Assembly (NCBI GenBank): GCA_907165065.1
Contig: OU015538.1
Span: 19,607,165-19,671,164 of the forward strand
Length of the DNA stretch: 64,000 nucleotides
Origin: Caprimulgus europaeus
Lineage: Eukaryota > Chordata > Aves > Caprimulgiformes > Caprimulgidae
Direction of reading: 5' to 3'
Below are positions 1 to 14,500 of this stretch, piece after piece. Below the pieces are notes generated by a model. That model was not told the DNA's origin. It made no database searches and saw nothing but the letters and a program-made list of their open reading frames with translations. Both the position numbers and the translations under genes were made by a program. The first letter of the stretch is position 1. Every line of letters begins with the position of its first letter.

Positions 1-2375
1 GCTGGAGCTATTGGGTGACAGGTTTTATCTGGAAAGACAGAGGATTCATAACTATTTCTGATGGGGTAATTTGTGGGAACTGATCTCAAGTAAATAAACC
101 AGGACCACTGGTACTGGGAGAGGAGTAGACACCGAAGCGTAAGCTGGGTCCTGCTAGTCATGCAGGAAGAAAAAGAATCAGAAAATTAACTCTCACCTAT
201 TCTTCAAAAGAAACATAAATCAGTCAGTGGCTGCATCATCATGTGCATCCACATGGGAGATCTGAAGCCAGTTCTTCATAAAGTAGGTTTTTATTAACTT
301 TATCGATTTGTTAATGGGCTAATAGTTGTCTCCTCTGTTGCTTGCTATAAATTTCTTTAAGCAGTGGAATATTCAGAGCAAGAGTTGTCTTTGCCCAGCT
401 CTGACTGGACTGGATCCACGTTCTAGGGGGGGAATTAACTCGGTCAAAGCTTGACTTGTAATGCAACTGGTAATGCTGCATTTACTAACACATCCAATTG
501 AGAGCATAGATAAGAATTGGGAACAGGTAAAAATGTCTGCAAAATGGTCTTCTAAGTATTACTGAAAAGAAAACAGTAATTCTTACAAATTGGTAGTTAG
601 TGATTTTTCTATTGTTTGTTGACATATTGAGGAAAGTAAACTCTGAAGTCAAAGCTCTGGCCTACAAGTATTTTGCCCCAAATTCTTTTTCTTTATAGAG
701 ACCTGTCAAACTCTAATATCAATTACCTAGAATAATCATCTTGATTGAAAATGTGAAAGGAGTTGGATGTCTGCTCATGCTTTTGATTTTCTTTGCTCTA
801 AATTAGGCACCATCCTTGTGCAAAGATTAAGTATATTGCTACTCTTCCTTTCCAGAAAAAATTTCCTAAAAGAGTAAAAAAGCTTGGTACATAAAAAGGG
901 TTCCCCTATTCCCTTTATATTTCTGCAATATGATGATGATACAGTTTCTTATTCTTTATGTTTTTTTTCTGCATTGTTTTGATCCACATACTGAAAGTAT
1001 TTAAAGAAACCAGTGGTTGGTGATGTTTTGCTTTCCGAGACACAAAGTTGGACACAGGTTGTTCCAGGCCAGCGCTCGCAGTGTCTCAGCTGGCAGCCTC
1101 CTGGTTGGGACAAAAGAAAGGCCCCATTCTGGGGCTCCTTTGATGATGGGGCTCATCTTTTGTTCTGTACCCCCAGAGGATTATATTCTTTGCCTGTACA
1201 GACCATATGACAAGAGCATATGGTCTTTTCCAAGCCAGGGCATGACTTTTCCTGTGTAACAAAGCTGGTTTAGGGTGTTCATCAAACTGCTGCTGAAGAG
1301 GCTGCCTTGTCCCTGGCCACCTCCTGCCTCAGCTGTGGCCCTGTGTGCCCTGTCCCCACACAGCAAAGCTCTCTCACGGGGGGACCCAGTGCTCAGAGGC
1401 TGAAAACAACACCTGAAGAGTTGCTGTTAGCCTGGGAGGAGCGTGGGTCTCTTCATTCTGGTTGTGTGTGCTGAAAAACTCCGCGCTGCTTCGGACAAAG
1501 CGAAGGGACAGGAACACTTCCTGAGGTCCAGTAGCCAGTGTGGGCTTGTGCACCCCTAAAACAGCCCCCCAGTGCTCTAAAAGAGCCTGATTTACAGCCT
1601 CAGGGTGCAGCTTCACGGTAGCTTGAACCTTTCCAAACAGGCTGTGATTTGGGTGGTCCCTCCTTCCTGTTAATATTAGAGCATTAGCATTGCAGTGGGC
1701 TGGATCAGAACTGACCAAAGTCCTTCTCTTTGGTTTTTGTTTTTTTTTTTTCCTCGAGTTGGTCTTCAGTTCTGATCCTTGATCTTTGTGACTTTGCAGC
1801 TGGGAAGCGCCGGTGCTGACACAGCAGAAGGAGTAGCGTGACCAGCCACAACAGAGTAGGATTTGCTGAAGCTGGAGATGGAAACTTTACTCGTGCCAAA
1901 CTGTCACCTTTATTTTATCTCAGATTTTGTCTCTTTTTTTGGTAGGGGAGGGGAAGCAGAGCTGCTAATATTGTTGGAACTGCTGGTGTTACTCTGTTTT
2001 GCCTAATGGGTTTTTTTTTGTTTGGTTGGTTGGTTGGTTTATTTTAAGAGAGAAACTTTTTCCTTGAAACTAGAGGCTGTTGGACTTAGCAATACAATGT
2101 AATATTTATTTATTTATGAAAGGTTGTTGTTCCAAATACCTAGTTCACCTGTTCAACTTGAGTCCATCACAAAGGAATCACTAATGCTGACTGTAACAGC
2201 TTTTTGGTTGGTTTTGGGTTTTTTTGGAAAGTAAGTAAAAGGGTTGGTAAAGGACTCTGTAAAGAAAACATGTCAACACTTAGTGTTACCACAACAAGCA
2301 TAAATGAGAGCCTGTGCTTTCTGCAAGTATTACAGTTTTTATTCCAACTTTCAGAGTATCTTCTTTTATTTTTAG
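1..2375 (+). other. HDX: HDX intron 1, 3' part (partial)
   Basis: AT-rich sequence with no exon that I can support. It ends with a long pyrimidine tract and the acceptor TTTTTAG at 2369-2375. Short simple tracts occur, for example a T run near 1740 and a TTGG run near 2020-2040. Open frames here are short, overlapping on both strands and without recognisable domains. A 5' UTR exon cannot be excluded, because non-coding exons leave no visible signature. Confidence 0.75.
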
Positions 2376-2522
2376 ATGAACCTGCGTTCTGTATTTACTG
2401 TAGAACAACAAAGGATATTGCAGCGTTATTATGAAAATGGAATGACAAATCAAAGTAAAAATTGCTTTCAGCTCATATTACAGTGTGCACAAGAAACTAA
2501 ACTGGACTTCAGTGTAGTCAGG
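2376..2522 (+). CDS. HDX: HDX coding exon 1: start codon and helices 1-2 of homeodomain 1
   Basis: This exon encodes residues 1-49, beginning M-N-L-R-S-V-F and ending D-F-S-V-V-R. It carries the N-terminal arm and helices 1 and 2 of the first homeodomain. The ATG immediately follows the acceptor AG at 2374-2375, so the initiation codon is the first codon of the exon. The donor GTAAGT starts at 2523. Length is 147 nt, phase 0 at both ends. The next exon supplies recognition helix 3. The exon matches coding exon 4 in length and phase and aligns with it without gaps, so the two are ancient duplicates. The start was chosen because it matches the N-terminus expected for HDX and no in-frame upstream ATG belongs to a plausible exon. 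Confidence 0.97.
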
Positions 2523-5500
2523 GTAAGTACTGAGGCCTTCCAGATTTGTATGTTAAACTGATACACATGCATTTCTTTACATGAAATACCTGTAGAGCAC
2601 TCGAGTCTCTAACTTCATACTTGTCTTCAACCAGACTCCAGTACGTGTGCATGACGTGTTCATTTTTATCCAGTGAGCCTGTTAATAGTTTGTTTTCACT
2701 TTAATGTCTTCACATGATTGCTGAATTTAGCAGGAGCCTGGATTACACAAGGAGTGGTTTTTGGTGGTTTTTTGGTTGTTTGTCTTTTGTTGATGGTGTT
2801 TTGGTTTGGATTTTGGTTTTATTTATGAAATTGCAAATTAGATTCCCCTATAGAGACATTGTGCACTGGATTGTATCTAAGAAAGGTCATGTTATTAGGA
2901 AATTATTCCTAAGTTAAAGAAGTTTTTGTAATCTCATGTATTTGGGGGAATAACTGTGTAAGTATTTCTTTTGACACGCCCTGTCACACTTGTATTCCAT
3001 GTCACAATCATAAATATTGTGGTCCCTCATGGTTATTTACAGTGAGTGCATTCTTTCATATGAAAGAAGAATGTCACTATTGCTACCAGGAGCTCTTCCA
3101 AAGTCTATGAATTCCATGGGAAGGGAATTAATAATCCCTTTGTGAAACAGTAGACAACAAAATGGCTGTTGTCTCAGGGCAGAAATAGAAATCATGAAGC
3201 ATTAGCTGAAAAAATAACAACAGTAGTGGAGCTACCAGGAACTGCTCTAACTCTGGACACTGAAGAGGAAGAAGTAAGACCAGTCTAGTGGTTTTTTTAA
3301 GTGGTGTAGCAATGGTATATTGACAATAACAAAATCTTCTGCTCCCTGATTCTTACCTGGATTCCCCTCCCTCAAAATACTCTGGAAATATTAAAGCTTA
3401 CTTTCTTAGCTCTAGGTGGTGGGAAGTTCTGAAAGTCAGCCAGAAATTCAGACTCCCTGGAACAGTTGTAACAGGAATCTGGATGCTGATGATGCAGTCA
3501 GGGCCTGATTTTCTATTTTTATTCTGATTGAAGGACCTAGAGGAGGCAGCCAGTCTCTCCTCTACTTGCAGTCCTCATTCACTCTCCATCTTCCCATTCT
3601 CCTTTCCCTCTCTTGCTTCCCTTACTGCAATAATGCATCATGGCCTTTTTCCTTTCATTTTCTTCCCTCGCTGAGCCCTTATTTGCAATACTTATACTTT
3701 CTTCCTGCTTGTGGAGTGCAATAGAAATAGACCCTGCATTTGTCATAGTTTTTTATGAACTTACCTTTCTCTTCTTTACACCCTTCCTTTCTGCCTCTCC
3801 TAATCCTCTCGGTTTTTCTTTGTTCTTTTTTTTTTTTCTTGATAAAACTCTTGGACAGAGCTTAGCACTTCTTTGTACCATGTCTAGTGAAATGATACTT
3901 GGGTTGCAGCTGGCACTTGCAGATACAACTATAATAGGAACATGAATTCCCTAAATGTAACTGTTATAATTCAAATGTCACAACTCTATGAATATATTCC
4001 TTCTCTGAACCAGGATTTCTATAGCCTTGTCCCACAGAACTACATCCAGTCTTTCTGCTCTTGAGCTGGGTTGGAAAAAAGAAAAGTCTTATTTATGATT
4101 TGATGTAAACCTCTACAGATTTCATTAGTGCAATACATAAAAATATGTTCTCCCTTTCAAAATTAGGAAATGTGGTAGAGTTACTCCTGGGAAAACAACT
4201 GGCCCTCTTTAAATTTTGTAGAGATATATTCTAGCTATGGCAGGTTTGAGTGGCCTGGTTCAGTCATTAATATTGACATATTTCTGCTGGTTGCATTTTG
4301 TCTTTGCATGAAATGTGAGCAACGTGACTTGATAAAAGGCTGAAGTTCTCCAAGGCTGATTTCCCAGTCTCACTGAGTGCTGGGAGCAGGGATCGGGGAG
4401 GTGCTGTTCCCTGATCAGGGAGGATCAGGGTTCTCCACACAGTACAGCAGCAGGTATCAGAAGAGGTACAGCTTGGTTATTCTTTTACACTTCATGAAAG
4501 ATTTCCTGAGGACACTTTATTTTCAGAGTTAGGATGGATCTTCTAATGTCCAGGCAGCACTGACAGTCCCTCTGTGGTGTGTGGGACAGTCTGATGGTAC
4601 AGCTCTGCCTGATTCAAACTGGGAATGTAAAATCAGGGGCTCTTGAATTCCAGGTAGTTTTCTTAACAGCTGGACTTTTGATGTCTCATCTCTTCTGGGA
4701 GTTTTTTCTCCTGCTAAATCAAAGTTAAGAATTTCAGTAATGCTCCCAGTGTTAGTGAGAGTGCTCCCAAAACTTACCAGTCGGGGAACTTGAGTGAAAC
4801 AAAGATTTGTGTCCCTTTTCTTAGGATACTTTGTACTTAATGACTCCTCTGTCACATCCCAAGTTAATAAATACCATGACCATCAAGCTAGTAACAACGT
4901 GTAGCTTCCCTTTCAGTCTAAGGCTATAGTTTTAGATAATTCTTCTCTGAGATAATGTCTCACAGTGCTAAAAATGAGAGGTTTTGTTCTTTCCCTTCTC
5001 CCAGCTGTTTAATTCTTTCTCTCCTGTCTGTCTTCTTGTGCTGACCATCTCTTGCATTCCTTCAGTTTCAGAGTAACCCTGTTACATTTGCTAACCTTAC
5101 CAAAGCTTCTGTTGCTTTCTTTTTTTCTTTTTTCTTTTTTTTTTGTCAGTTCAGTTTTATGCCTTTTGGGAGAGTTGCATTCACTGATCCTTCAGGTGAG
5201 TGCTTTTTGTTTAAATGGTGAGAGCAAGGTGCTGGGGATGTGATCAGGAGAAGGAACTCTCTCAGCAGTGGCAAATCTGACTTGGGCTGTCTCACAAAAC
5301 TGTACTTTAATCCCAAGTGAACAGCAGGGCTAGTAAGTGATCTGCATTTCTTTGAATGTGTTGGGTTTTTTTTCAGGAAAACCATGAGAAAAACTTCAGA
5401 TTTTGGTTTTATACAGTTGGAAAAGTTGAGGGTGAAATCTCTTTTCCTGGTCCAAAATTTGCAGTGTCTCTATTTAATTAATCTATCTTGAAAGTTTGCT

Positions 5501-8500
5501 GACTGAGCAGAAATCACAGAAAATTACATTTGTTCTTCTAAATTTGTTTTATGCAATAAAGGAAAGTAACTTGAGACCTGTGGCTGTAATTTGTATATTT
5601 AAACTTGCCTTTGAGAAGAAACATTTTATCACTAGTAACTGAGATTTTACCCTGTGCAACAAATCATGCCTCAGATTAGGCATTTTGTGAAACATGACAA
5701 CAAAAATTAGTAGAATGGAATGAAGATTTTGTGTACTTCTGTATGGCAAGGGTGTGTATTTTCCTGTTGAAAAATCAGGTTGCTCCCTTAGCAGGTACTG
5801 GTGTGTGAAGAAAGCTTTCCTTCTTTCATGTGAGGAGGTGGGAACCCGAGAGAGGTACTTGGTGCAGTTTGCTTGTTATGGGGTGAGGGAGTTTACTGAT
5901 TAAATCAGCTTTGGGTTGCTGAATGTTGAGATCTTGCTTTGCTTTGGTTTTAGGTGTGCAGCAGATGATATCCAGAGTGGTGCAGGAAGCTCCCAAAAAC
6001 TCTGTATGTGTAGCTGACCCTTTTCATAACTAGCAGAGGCAGAAGCTTATTTTCTGTTCTTTGACACTTGTATGCTGCTCACTTAAGCCTTGACATTCAG
6101 TACAGGCAAACTGTGGTGAAAGAACTGAGCAAGCCTTGTCTCTCTGATCCTGAAAATTGCCAGGAATAGTTAGGTAGTGCTTATGCTTCCAGTGTTAGAG
6201 CTGATACTTCCACCAGATTAACTCTTTATCTAGAAATACTGAAGTTAATGTTTGCCCTTCATTTTTTTTTAGCTGTGTCTGAATGTGTCACTTGCCAGAC
6301 AGGCTTTCCTGTGTGTTTAAAACATCAGTACATTTTAACCTGTGCACCACTGCCATAGGACTTGCATTTTTCAATTTTTTTTTCCCTCTACTGTCTTTTA
6401 CACAAAACCATATACTGTTATAGCCACTTTTGGAGATGTCCATAACAGCAAACTTTGGTTGGAATCTAATCCTAGTAGTCCTCATCTTGTCTGTCAGTGT
6501 CTTTCAAAAGTAGGTTTTCATATCAGATCATAATTTGTGCAGCTGGCAGAGGAGGAATTGGTTTGTAGCTCTCAGTACTTCACAAAATTATTTTCTAATT
6601 GTCTAACAGAAGGATTTATTTTTCTTCCTCTAATCTAAATTCCAGAATTGGCAGTTTCTGTCAGGACAGTTTTGAATGTTGTACCTCTCAGTTCTTTGGT
6701 TACTAAAGTTTAGCTTTGTACCTCAGTGGTGGTTCTGCATCCCAAGGTGCTACATATTAAAAACTTAAATTTGGGGGAATTAGTGACAGTGGTGTCAATT
6801 AACTAAATCTTAAGGGTAACCTCAGGTCAGGAGGCACAATGGTCTCAGGATTTTTGAGAAACTGGAGCTTTGGAGTTGAGACTGGGGTTCTCATGTGTAT
6901 TAGTGTATGAATCCCAAGCATGAGAGATGTGGATTTCCACCCTGTATTGTTCAGACTCTGCATAGTCAGGAAATTATTTATGTATTTGTAAACTTAGGTC
7001 TCAACTTGGACACTTAACATTTCATCAAATCTGCTTAAAAATGGAATTGCCTAATTTTTCTGCTTATTTAATGCTTTGTTTTGTGTTTGTTGTCGTTTTT
7101 GTTTGTTGTTTGCAGACGTGGGTTGGCAATAAAAGAAGGAAGATGAGCAGCAAGAGTGCTGTAGAATCTGGAGGCACTCCCCCAGGGACTGTCCCTTCTA
7201 CTCCCTCAGTACCTCCAGAAGCAGCAGTTAGAAATGTGGTAAATATTGCTCGATCCCAAAGTCAGCAGTCTTCTTGGACCTCTTCGAATAACGATGTCAT
7301 AGTGACTGGTATATACAGTCCTGCCAGTTCATCCAGTAGGCCAGGATCCATCAAACAGACCAGTGCTTCAGTGGCAGAAATCCATAAAACCTCTATTCCA
7401 CGACTACCAGGAAAAAGTGATTCCGAGTTTCAGCAGCAGCACATCCCTATAGGCCGACAGGTACCACATTGTAAAAACGCTTCCCTGTTAGTAGGGGAAA
7501 AGACAATTATTTTATCTAGGCAAACGAGCGTGCTGAATTCTGCAAACTCCATTTATAGTCACACAAAAAAAAGCTATGGTGGTTCCTCGGTGCAGACTGC
7601 AGAGCTGGTGTTACCTCAGAAGCCGATGATATGCCACAGACCCTGTAAAGCTGAACCCGTGGGATGTCAACGGTTGCACAAACCGGACCATGCAGCGCTC
7701 GCGTCGCACGTGCCCCCTGGACAAAGGGCCAACACCAGTGACCCTTCCTGTAGCACACAGAACTTGGAAATCCGCGAGGTGTTTTCTCTGGCGGTTACAG
7801 ATCGACCTCAAAGAATTGTGGCGGCAAGTGCAGCGCAGAAGCACTGCTCGGCGGAAGGCAGCTGTCTGTCCATCGCGATGGAGACTGCAGATGTGGATGA
7901 TGAATATGCTAGGGAAGAGGAACTAGCATCCATGGGAGCACAAATACAAAGCTACTCAAGATACTGTGAAAGCAGCGGCTCTGTTCGAGTAGAGAACCAA
8001 AGTGCAGCCTTGTCTGGGCCGGGCAGAAGTGTGAGCTGTAGTTCACAGATGGTCAGTGCCAGGGACGTGCCTGACAATATTCTGTATCATAACAGAGACT
8101 ACCACTTGCCTGCACGGACCTCATTACATACAACAGCCAGTACATTGTATAACAGTGCTAATCCATCAAGAAGTACCTTTTCTCCTCATTTTACATCTTC
8201 AAGTCAACTGAGGCTGTCACAAAACCAAAATAATTACCAGGTAATCTGTCAGTTTATCACTGTCTTCAAACCTTGAAGACAAGGTTGTAGATAAGCACTG
8301 TTTTCTTTGCAGATTGGTAGCTAGGAAGTGATAGGTTCAGCTTTCTGCAGGCTGTGCTCCACTTGCATCTTTCAGCAGAGATAACTCCTTCGTAAACAGA
8401 AGTGCAGGTAGGACTGTAGTATGGAATCACACAATCCCAGAGTGGTGTGGTTGGAAGGGAGCTCAGGAGATCATCCAGTCCAACCCCCCTGCCAAAGCAG

Positions 8501-11500
8501 GTTCCCTACACCAGGTTACACAGGTAAGTGTCCAGGTGGGTTTGAACATCTCCAGAGATGGAGACTCCACACCCTCTCTGGGCAGCCTGTCCCAGGGCTC
8601 TGGCACCCTCACAGACTCTTGTCTGTGCAGCTGAGCCCGTGGCTGCAGTGGACAGCTGTGTATTGAAGATCCCTGTGGGTGTCATAGATCCAATAGATGA
8701 AGTTTGGTCACAAGAGGATCATACCCACGGCTGCTGCTGCGTGCTGCAGTCTGTGCTGTCCTGCTGTGGCTCACCAGCCCGTGGCACAGCGATACCCTTG
8801 GTTGTCCCTCTGTTTGTCCCTCTGCTTTGCACATGGCACAGGGCAGAGCATGGCATCACTGTCACCTGTGTGCTGTACAGTTGCTTGCCCTTGTTAATGT
8901 CAGCTTGGATTAGCTCTTCCATCAGCACTGCCTGTACCCCCTATGCAGTTGCCAATCTCTTGGACCTGTTTTCTATTAGGGATTAGGATCTCCTGCAAAC
9001 TGTGTAAGATCATGGGAGACACTAAGTGAACAAATATTCTTCCTCTCCTGCAGCATCTACTTTAAAATACTGGTTTTACATTCAATCCCCTTATTTCCTC
9101 ATCCTGTAATAGAGTCCCTTCAGTGATATGGAGAGGGGAGAATTAAATGCAGCTAATTGAAGAACTAAAAGATGTTCAGAAGAAGCTACAACACTGACAC
9201 ATTTTTTTATTTTTTTGTTATAACTAGAGGAGAGATAATTGTGCAGGAAACACCCACATTGAATTTTTTTTGTTCTATGTGTTTTTATGTCATCTGGCAT
9301 GACATAGTCTAGAGACACAGATAAAAGTCTTAAGACTGACAGGATGTGCTACTGCCTGGGTTACCTCTGTGCATTTGCCTGTTACTCTGTTATTAACTTT
9401 TTAATTTATCTTGAAAGTGACCCATGTAAACAACATACCATCTTTTCCTGTGCCTTCTCGCTAGTACAAGGAACAATGTTTTTTGAAGCATTTGTGGGGG
9501 TTTTTTTCTGACTTTTTCCTGTGAGAATTTGAAAGCTTTTGAGTCCAAGTAAGTGCCACTTTACACCAGAATTATTGCTTTTCTTGGTAAACCTGAGGTT
9601 CGAGGAACATAGATATTCTCAAGTAGATTCTGTGTAGTAGATGGGACACCTGCAATTCTTATTTATGACCTTTTCTAAGCTGAGAACTTTAGCTGAGTTC
9701 TTTCTCCCTTCTTTGGATACTCTTACTGTTCTTACTTGCATTATAAAATGTATTAAATGCTGTTTACTTTTGACATCACAGTGTCCTAGGAGAAGAGGAG
9801 CTGTACATTTGCACATCTGTTCAGTAAAGGGCTGGTAAAGCTGCAGAAGTGTGTACGCTAGAGTTAAGGAAATTATTCTTAAGTTTCACAAAGTGAAAGG
9901 CATTATTGATACCTCCAGCTGTGTGCTCTTGGTACTTCATTTCACTCTTGAAAAAGCATCAGAGGGTTGTATTTCTGACTGCTGTTTTGAATTTTTAAAT
10001 TAAATTTTAAATAACTTTGTTATGTGATTTTTGGGGGTAGAACAGTCTTTTTAAACAGCTGGAATGGTTCATGGTAGGTGACACTTTGTGTGTGTGGTGT
10101 GATATGGATCAGAACAAGGAGATCTCTAACTTTGTTTTATTTTTTTGCCTTTTTTCCCATGTTATAATAACTTCTTTTTTTTAATAAGTGAGGAATTCAT
10201 CTGTACCCCATTGGTCTTCCATGTCTGTCGCTCACAGACCCCGTTCTGTGGATTTGGGAATGCACCTTGGATTGAGGGAGCTCCTATTTCCCATGGTATC
10301 CCTTCTCCTTCAGCAGTTTTAAACCTTGGAAAAACTGGGCAGGTTGTTACTAATTCAGTTATTGCTGTGAGCATTCATGCTGTGAACCTCTGAGATGACA
10401 CAATTCAATTCTAGCAGACTTCTAAGGGAAGGCAAAAGCTGTGGGGTCAGTGCATGTAAGATCATGGCTCTGTGGAAGCTGCAGAGGAACAGTGTCCTAC
10501 AGCCTGGCCAGATGCCACGGTGCCTTGAAGAAACGATGGTGACAGTTTCTCCAGATCACTGTGTTCCTTACTGAAAGATTTTAGCACGTTCCAGAACAAT
10601 GCAGAAGTAAGTCCTGGATCTGAAGAGGTGTTATTGTATGACAGTGACACTTCCAACACTCATTTATCACCTTGACAAGAAAATTTCACCTACTGTCTTC
10701 AAATTCATGTGCAACAAATAGTGTGCCCTGCTAGGCTGATAATGTATTTTGTCGAAACCATCGGTTCTGCACTAGTTTAACCCCATCCTCCAAGTCCTCC
10801 CCTTAAAACTAAGCACAGTGTGATTGCTATTTCATGTAGACACTCCCCTTATAGTTTAATAATTTTTATATATTAAACTTCCAGAGGCACAGATTTTGTA
10901 ACAGATACTGTCTGAATTTTTTCGACTTACACAGGATGACGCTTCTTTTGTATGTAGTCAGTTTCTGTTAATTTTAGTGCCTGTGTTTAGCTAATTTATC
11001 CATCAGTGTAGGAAGGAAAATCCTCAAAGTTAGGGAAATCTTCCTAAATTTAAAAACAGATTAAACCTGAGCTACACAATCCTGTTTTCACTACAGGATT
11101 ATAGTGAAACATCTGAGCAGATGCTTCTTCAAAGTCAGGACTGTGTGATTTGTGTTTTGATGAAGTAATTACCGTCGTACATTGGTGGGGTGTCTAATTA
11201 GAAATTAGTTACAGCTTCCTTACTGGTTCAATTAATCAAATTCATGTTAGTGTAACTTAAGAGTAAATTTAATAAAGTGATCAATTTTAATGCCTGAGCA
11301 GTTTCAGTAAACAGATTGTTCAACCTACTTTTCCTGGTTTGGCTTTAAGGGTATTGAACTAGAGAGGTTAGTTGTTATTGCTGGTCCTCAAGGCTGAATC
11401 ATGATATAGTCTTGGTTTCTCCCAACTCTAAAGGCCAAAAATACTGGTGAAAGTATGTGTATTTTTAATTAGTTTGTTATACACACTGAAGCACAGTTTC

Positions 11501-14500
11501 CTAATTTAACCCTGTGTTCCTCAAGAGAAAATCCAAAGCCTTGCAGCCAGTATGTCAGAATAGGGAATAGATATAATATAGATTTATTTATTTTTAAGGG
11601 TCACTTTTAAGGATGCTGCTTTATGTGAATGAGCTGCAAGTTTGCTTTATTTAAGGAAATGGGACTCCCATTTTTATTTTGAATTTTTTCTTAATGTGTC
11701 AGAATGATATTTTTCCTTCCCTAGAGACTTTTGAAGACAAGAGGAGACTTTCTTCCTAACTTTGGGCAGCACAGGTTTTTTTGCTAGGGCAAGCATGGTC
11801 TTCTCTGAAAAGACTTGAACAAAGTATTTCTTGATGCTCATTCTTGTAACAGGAGCAGAATTGTTTTTGTCACAGGAGTTCCTCCACTTTATTTCTGGGA
11901 TGAAATACTTCAGCTGCCTGAGTGGGGAGAACCTGTGGGGCTCCAGGGAGGACAGCAGCAGTGAGCAGGCTGGAAAAACACCGTGTATGGCCTCAAGTAA
12001 TGCTGAGTCCCAGCAACCAGAACTGGGTTGGGGCTCTTGGTTTGTTCCCATGCACTGAATTTGGGACAGTAAATCAACAGGTGAATTGGGAAAAGATTCT
12101 GTAGGGGCCTCTTATACTTTAACCACTTTAAGATACAGCATTGGTAACACACAAGTGTTGCAGGATCTTTGGACTTTCTCTAACATCTGCCAGAGCTGCT
12201 GTTTCTGAGACAAACATCTCAGTCTGTCATTTTTACAATTCACAGTAGCTGTCCCAGTTGGACTGGGACTGGAGTTACACCTGTGGATGCAGGATAACTA
12301 TCAACCTCACTCAAAAAATAAACACCCTCTGAAGAACCCCCAACCCTTGTGCCTTTTTCATAGAGCCAGTTTCGAATACTCTGTGCCTGTTGTCTTTCAA
12401 GTAGTTCTAGTGAGATAAACTTGATTGTATTTGGCATCATACCTGTCAGAACCTGTCTGTGTTTGTCTTCCAAGTCACTGTTAAAGCTCTGCCAGACTGA
12501 TTGCCTTCTTCACATCTAAAAGCACTTTTTTTCTGTAGCCCTACTTTAAATTTGTGAGGAGAAGCCGTCTGGGTGGATACCGAGGATGCATTTAGAGCAA
12601 ATTCTGTGGTGTGAAGTTGTTGTGTGGGATATAGAACTGTAATAGACATAACTTGTTTATACAGAGTTTATAAAATTTGTGTGTGCAACTGAGAAATTAA
12701 TATTTTAGACACAAAAGCTGGTGTAGAGTTCCCCTTAGGAGAGGAGTGTGTTCATTTCTAGCCCCCCTCAACCCGCCTTGTGCTGTAATGAAAGTGCCTG
12801 ACCTCAGGTAACCTCCAAGCTCTTCCAGCTAAAAGCTTGAAGAATTAAAGTATCTTATGTGCTTGCACACTAGACAAACTGTACCAGGTATTCTATATTT
12901 GGTTATGCTCATGCTGCAAGATTCATTAGTAGAGCACTTTGCAAATACAAAAACTATTAGCCTAGTTTGATACAGTCAGCAGAAGTGTGTAGATTTTTCT
13001 TCCTCACATATATAGTGTGTGTAATGAGTTGAGATTGATTAATCTCTCAAGAGCTATGTTTAGTCTCTCAAGCATTGCTTGTCTGCAGTAGGAGATGAAC
13101 ATGGAATCCTAAATAAGCCTAAAATATCCCAGGCTGTGACACATTTCAGATGGCCAGGGAAAACAGTCCAAGATCATTATTTAATAAAGTCTGACCTCTG
13201 GGAATGATGGAGAAGCAGTCAAGGCAGCTGACCTTTGCCTTCATACGCCTTCCCTTTCCTTCTCCAACCTGATGTCCCTTGTTTTTCTGTAAATCCTTAG
13301 CATCTGACATTGAGTAGCTCAGTTACTAATGTGACAGTGCTTTTTTCTGAAAGTTTAACTGATGTGATCAAAAAATACGTGGTGGCAGTTCTGTCAGACA
13401 CTGGCCCTTGTCTAACTCCAGTCTGATTAATCTTACCAGTTTTGTGACAGATTAGAAGTGAAAACTTGTGTTGTGAAATACAAGTTTTGAGATAACAAGA
13501 GTACAGAAACTCTCACATTGCCATCGTGTTATCTTACCCTCACCCAAAGAAAGTGTTTGGGTTTGGTTTTACAGCAGTGAGGCTAAGTGTGCCTTTGTTT
13601 TACTTTAAAATCTTAACCTGTTTCAAAGGTGTTCCTGTCAGAATTGAATGTGTGATATTGAAGTCTTGTGAAAGCTGCTCAGTATTAGCTGTAATAGCAA
13701 CCTAAGCTCTTGTTGTTTTCTGTTCTGTTTCCTCCTTCCCCTCTACAGATTTCAGGAAACCTTACTGTGCCTTGGATTACAGGTTGTTCCAGAAAAAGAG
13801 CAGTAAGTATATTTCCATTTAAGTATCTAATGCATCAAGTGAAGGAACAAAAAAGTTTATAAAAATACATTTTTGGAAATGTCAGTTCTATTTACCTAGT
13901 GTGGGGTTTTTTTTTCCCTTTATAGTTTTACTAATTCAAAGGTTATCTGCAGGTACAGTGTTTTAGTTAAGGTAAAGGTGATGTATATCTTTAAAAGCAG
14001 GTCAAGGTCTTAATTGTGTGTCGAGTATTGTGATGCACAGGTATGTGAATTGTGCTGTTGGCTGAAATATAACACCTGAATTGATGAGGACTGAGTTTAG
14101 AGCACAGAACACATTTTTTATATTGAAAGTGAAATGGTTGTTAATTGAGGCAGCTGAATGCTTAAGGGAGGAACTCCCTCTTCAGCTACTCTGCCTGTGC
14201 ACAGAATTAGTCCATGCTACCTGTAGTAACTTCATCAAGTCTAACTTTATCTGCATAGAAGTCATTTCACATTAGGCAGAATCAGCCAGGTTGGTGTCTT
14301 CAGTTCACAAATGACTCCAAACTGTAATCAAGGTGTGAAGCAGCTTTTGTCAGGACATACCTCTGTCCAGCTCTTTTGTTTGATTACTGCTCAGCATTTC
14401 CATTCCAGAGTAGTCTGCTAGCTCCTCTTTGGAGAGTGTGTCGATTCTGCTTGCCCACCATGCAAATACACCCTAAACCTGCAGGCTCGATGGTACAACC

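Noticed and set aside
7041-7115. In-frame ATG and hydrophobic stretch directly upstream of HDX coding exon 2, looking like a signal anchor fused to the recognition helix
   Set aside because: The hydrophobic residues come from the T/G-rich pyrimidine tract before the acceptor TTTGCAG. Splicing from 2522 to 7116 restores the proper homeodomain, so this is intron sequence that happens to be open.
8558-8986. 142-codon plus-strand frame in HDX intron 3
   Set aside because: Its first part is antisense CR1 sequence, and the rest has no domain and several overlapping frames.
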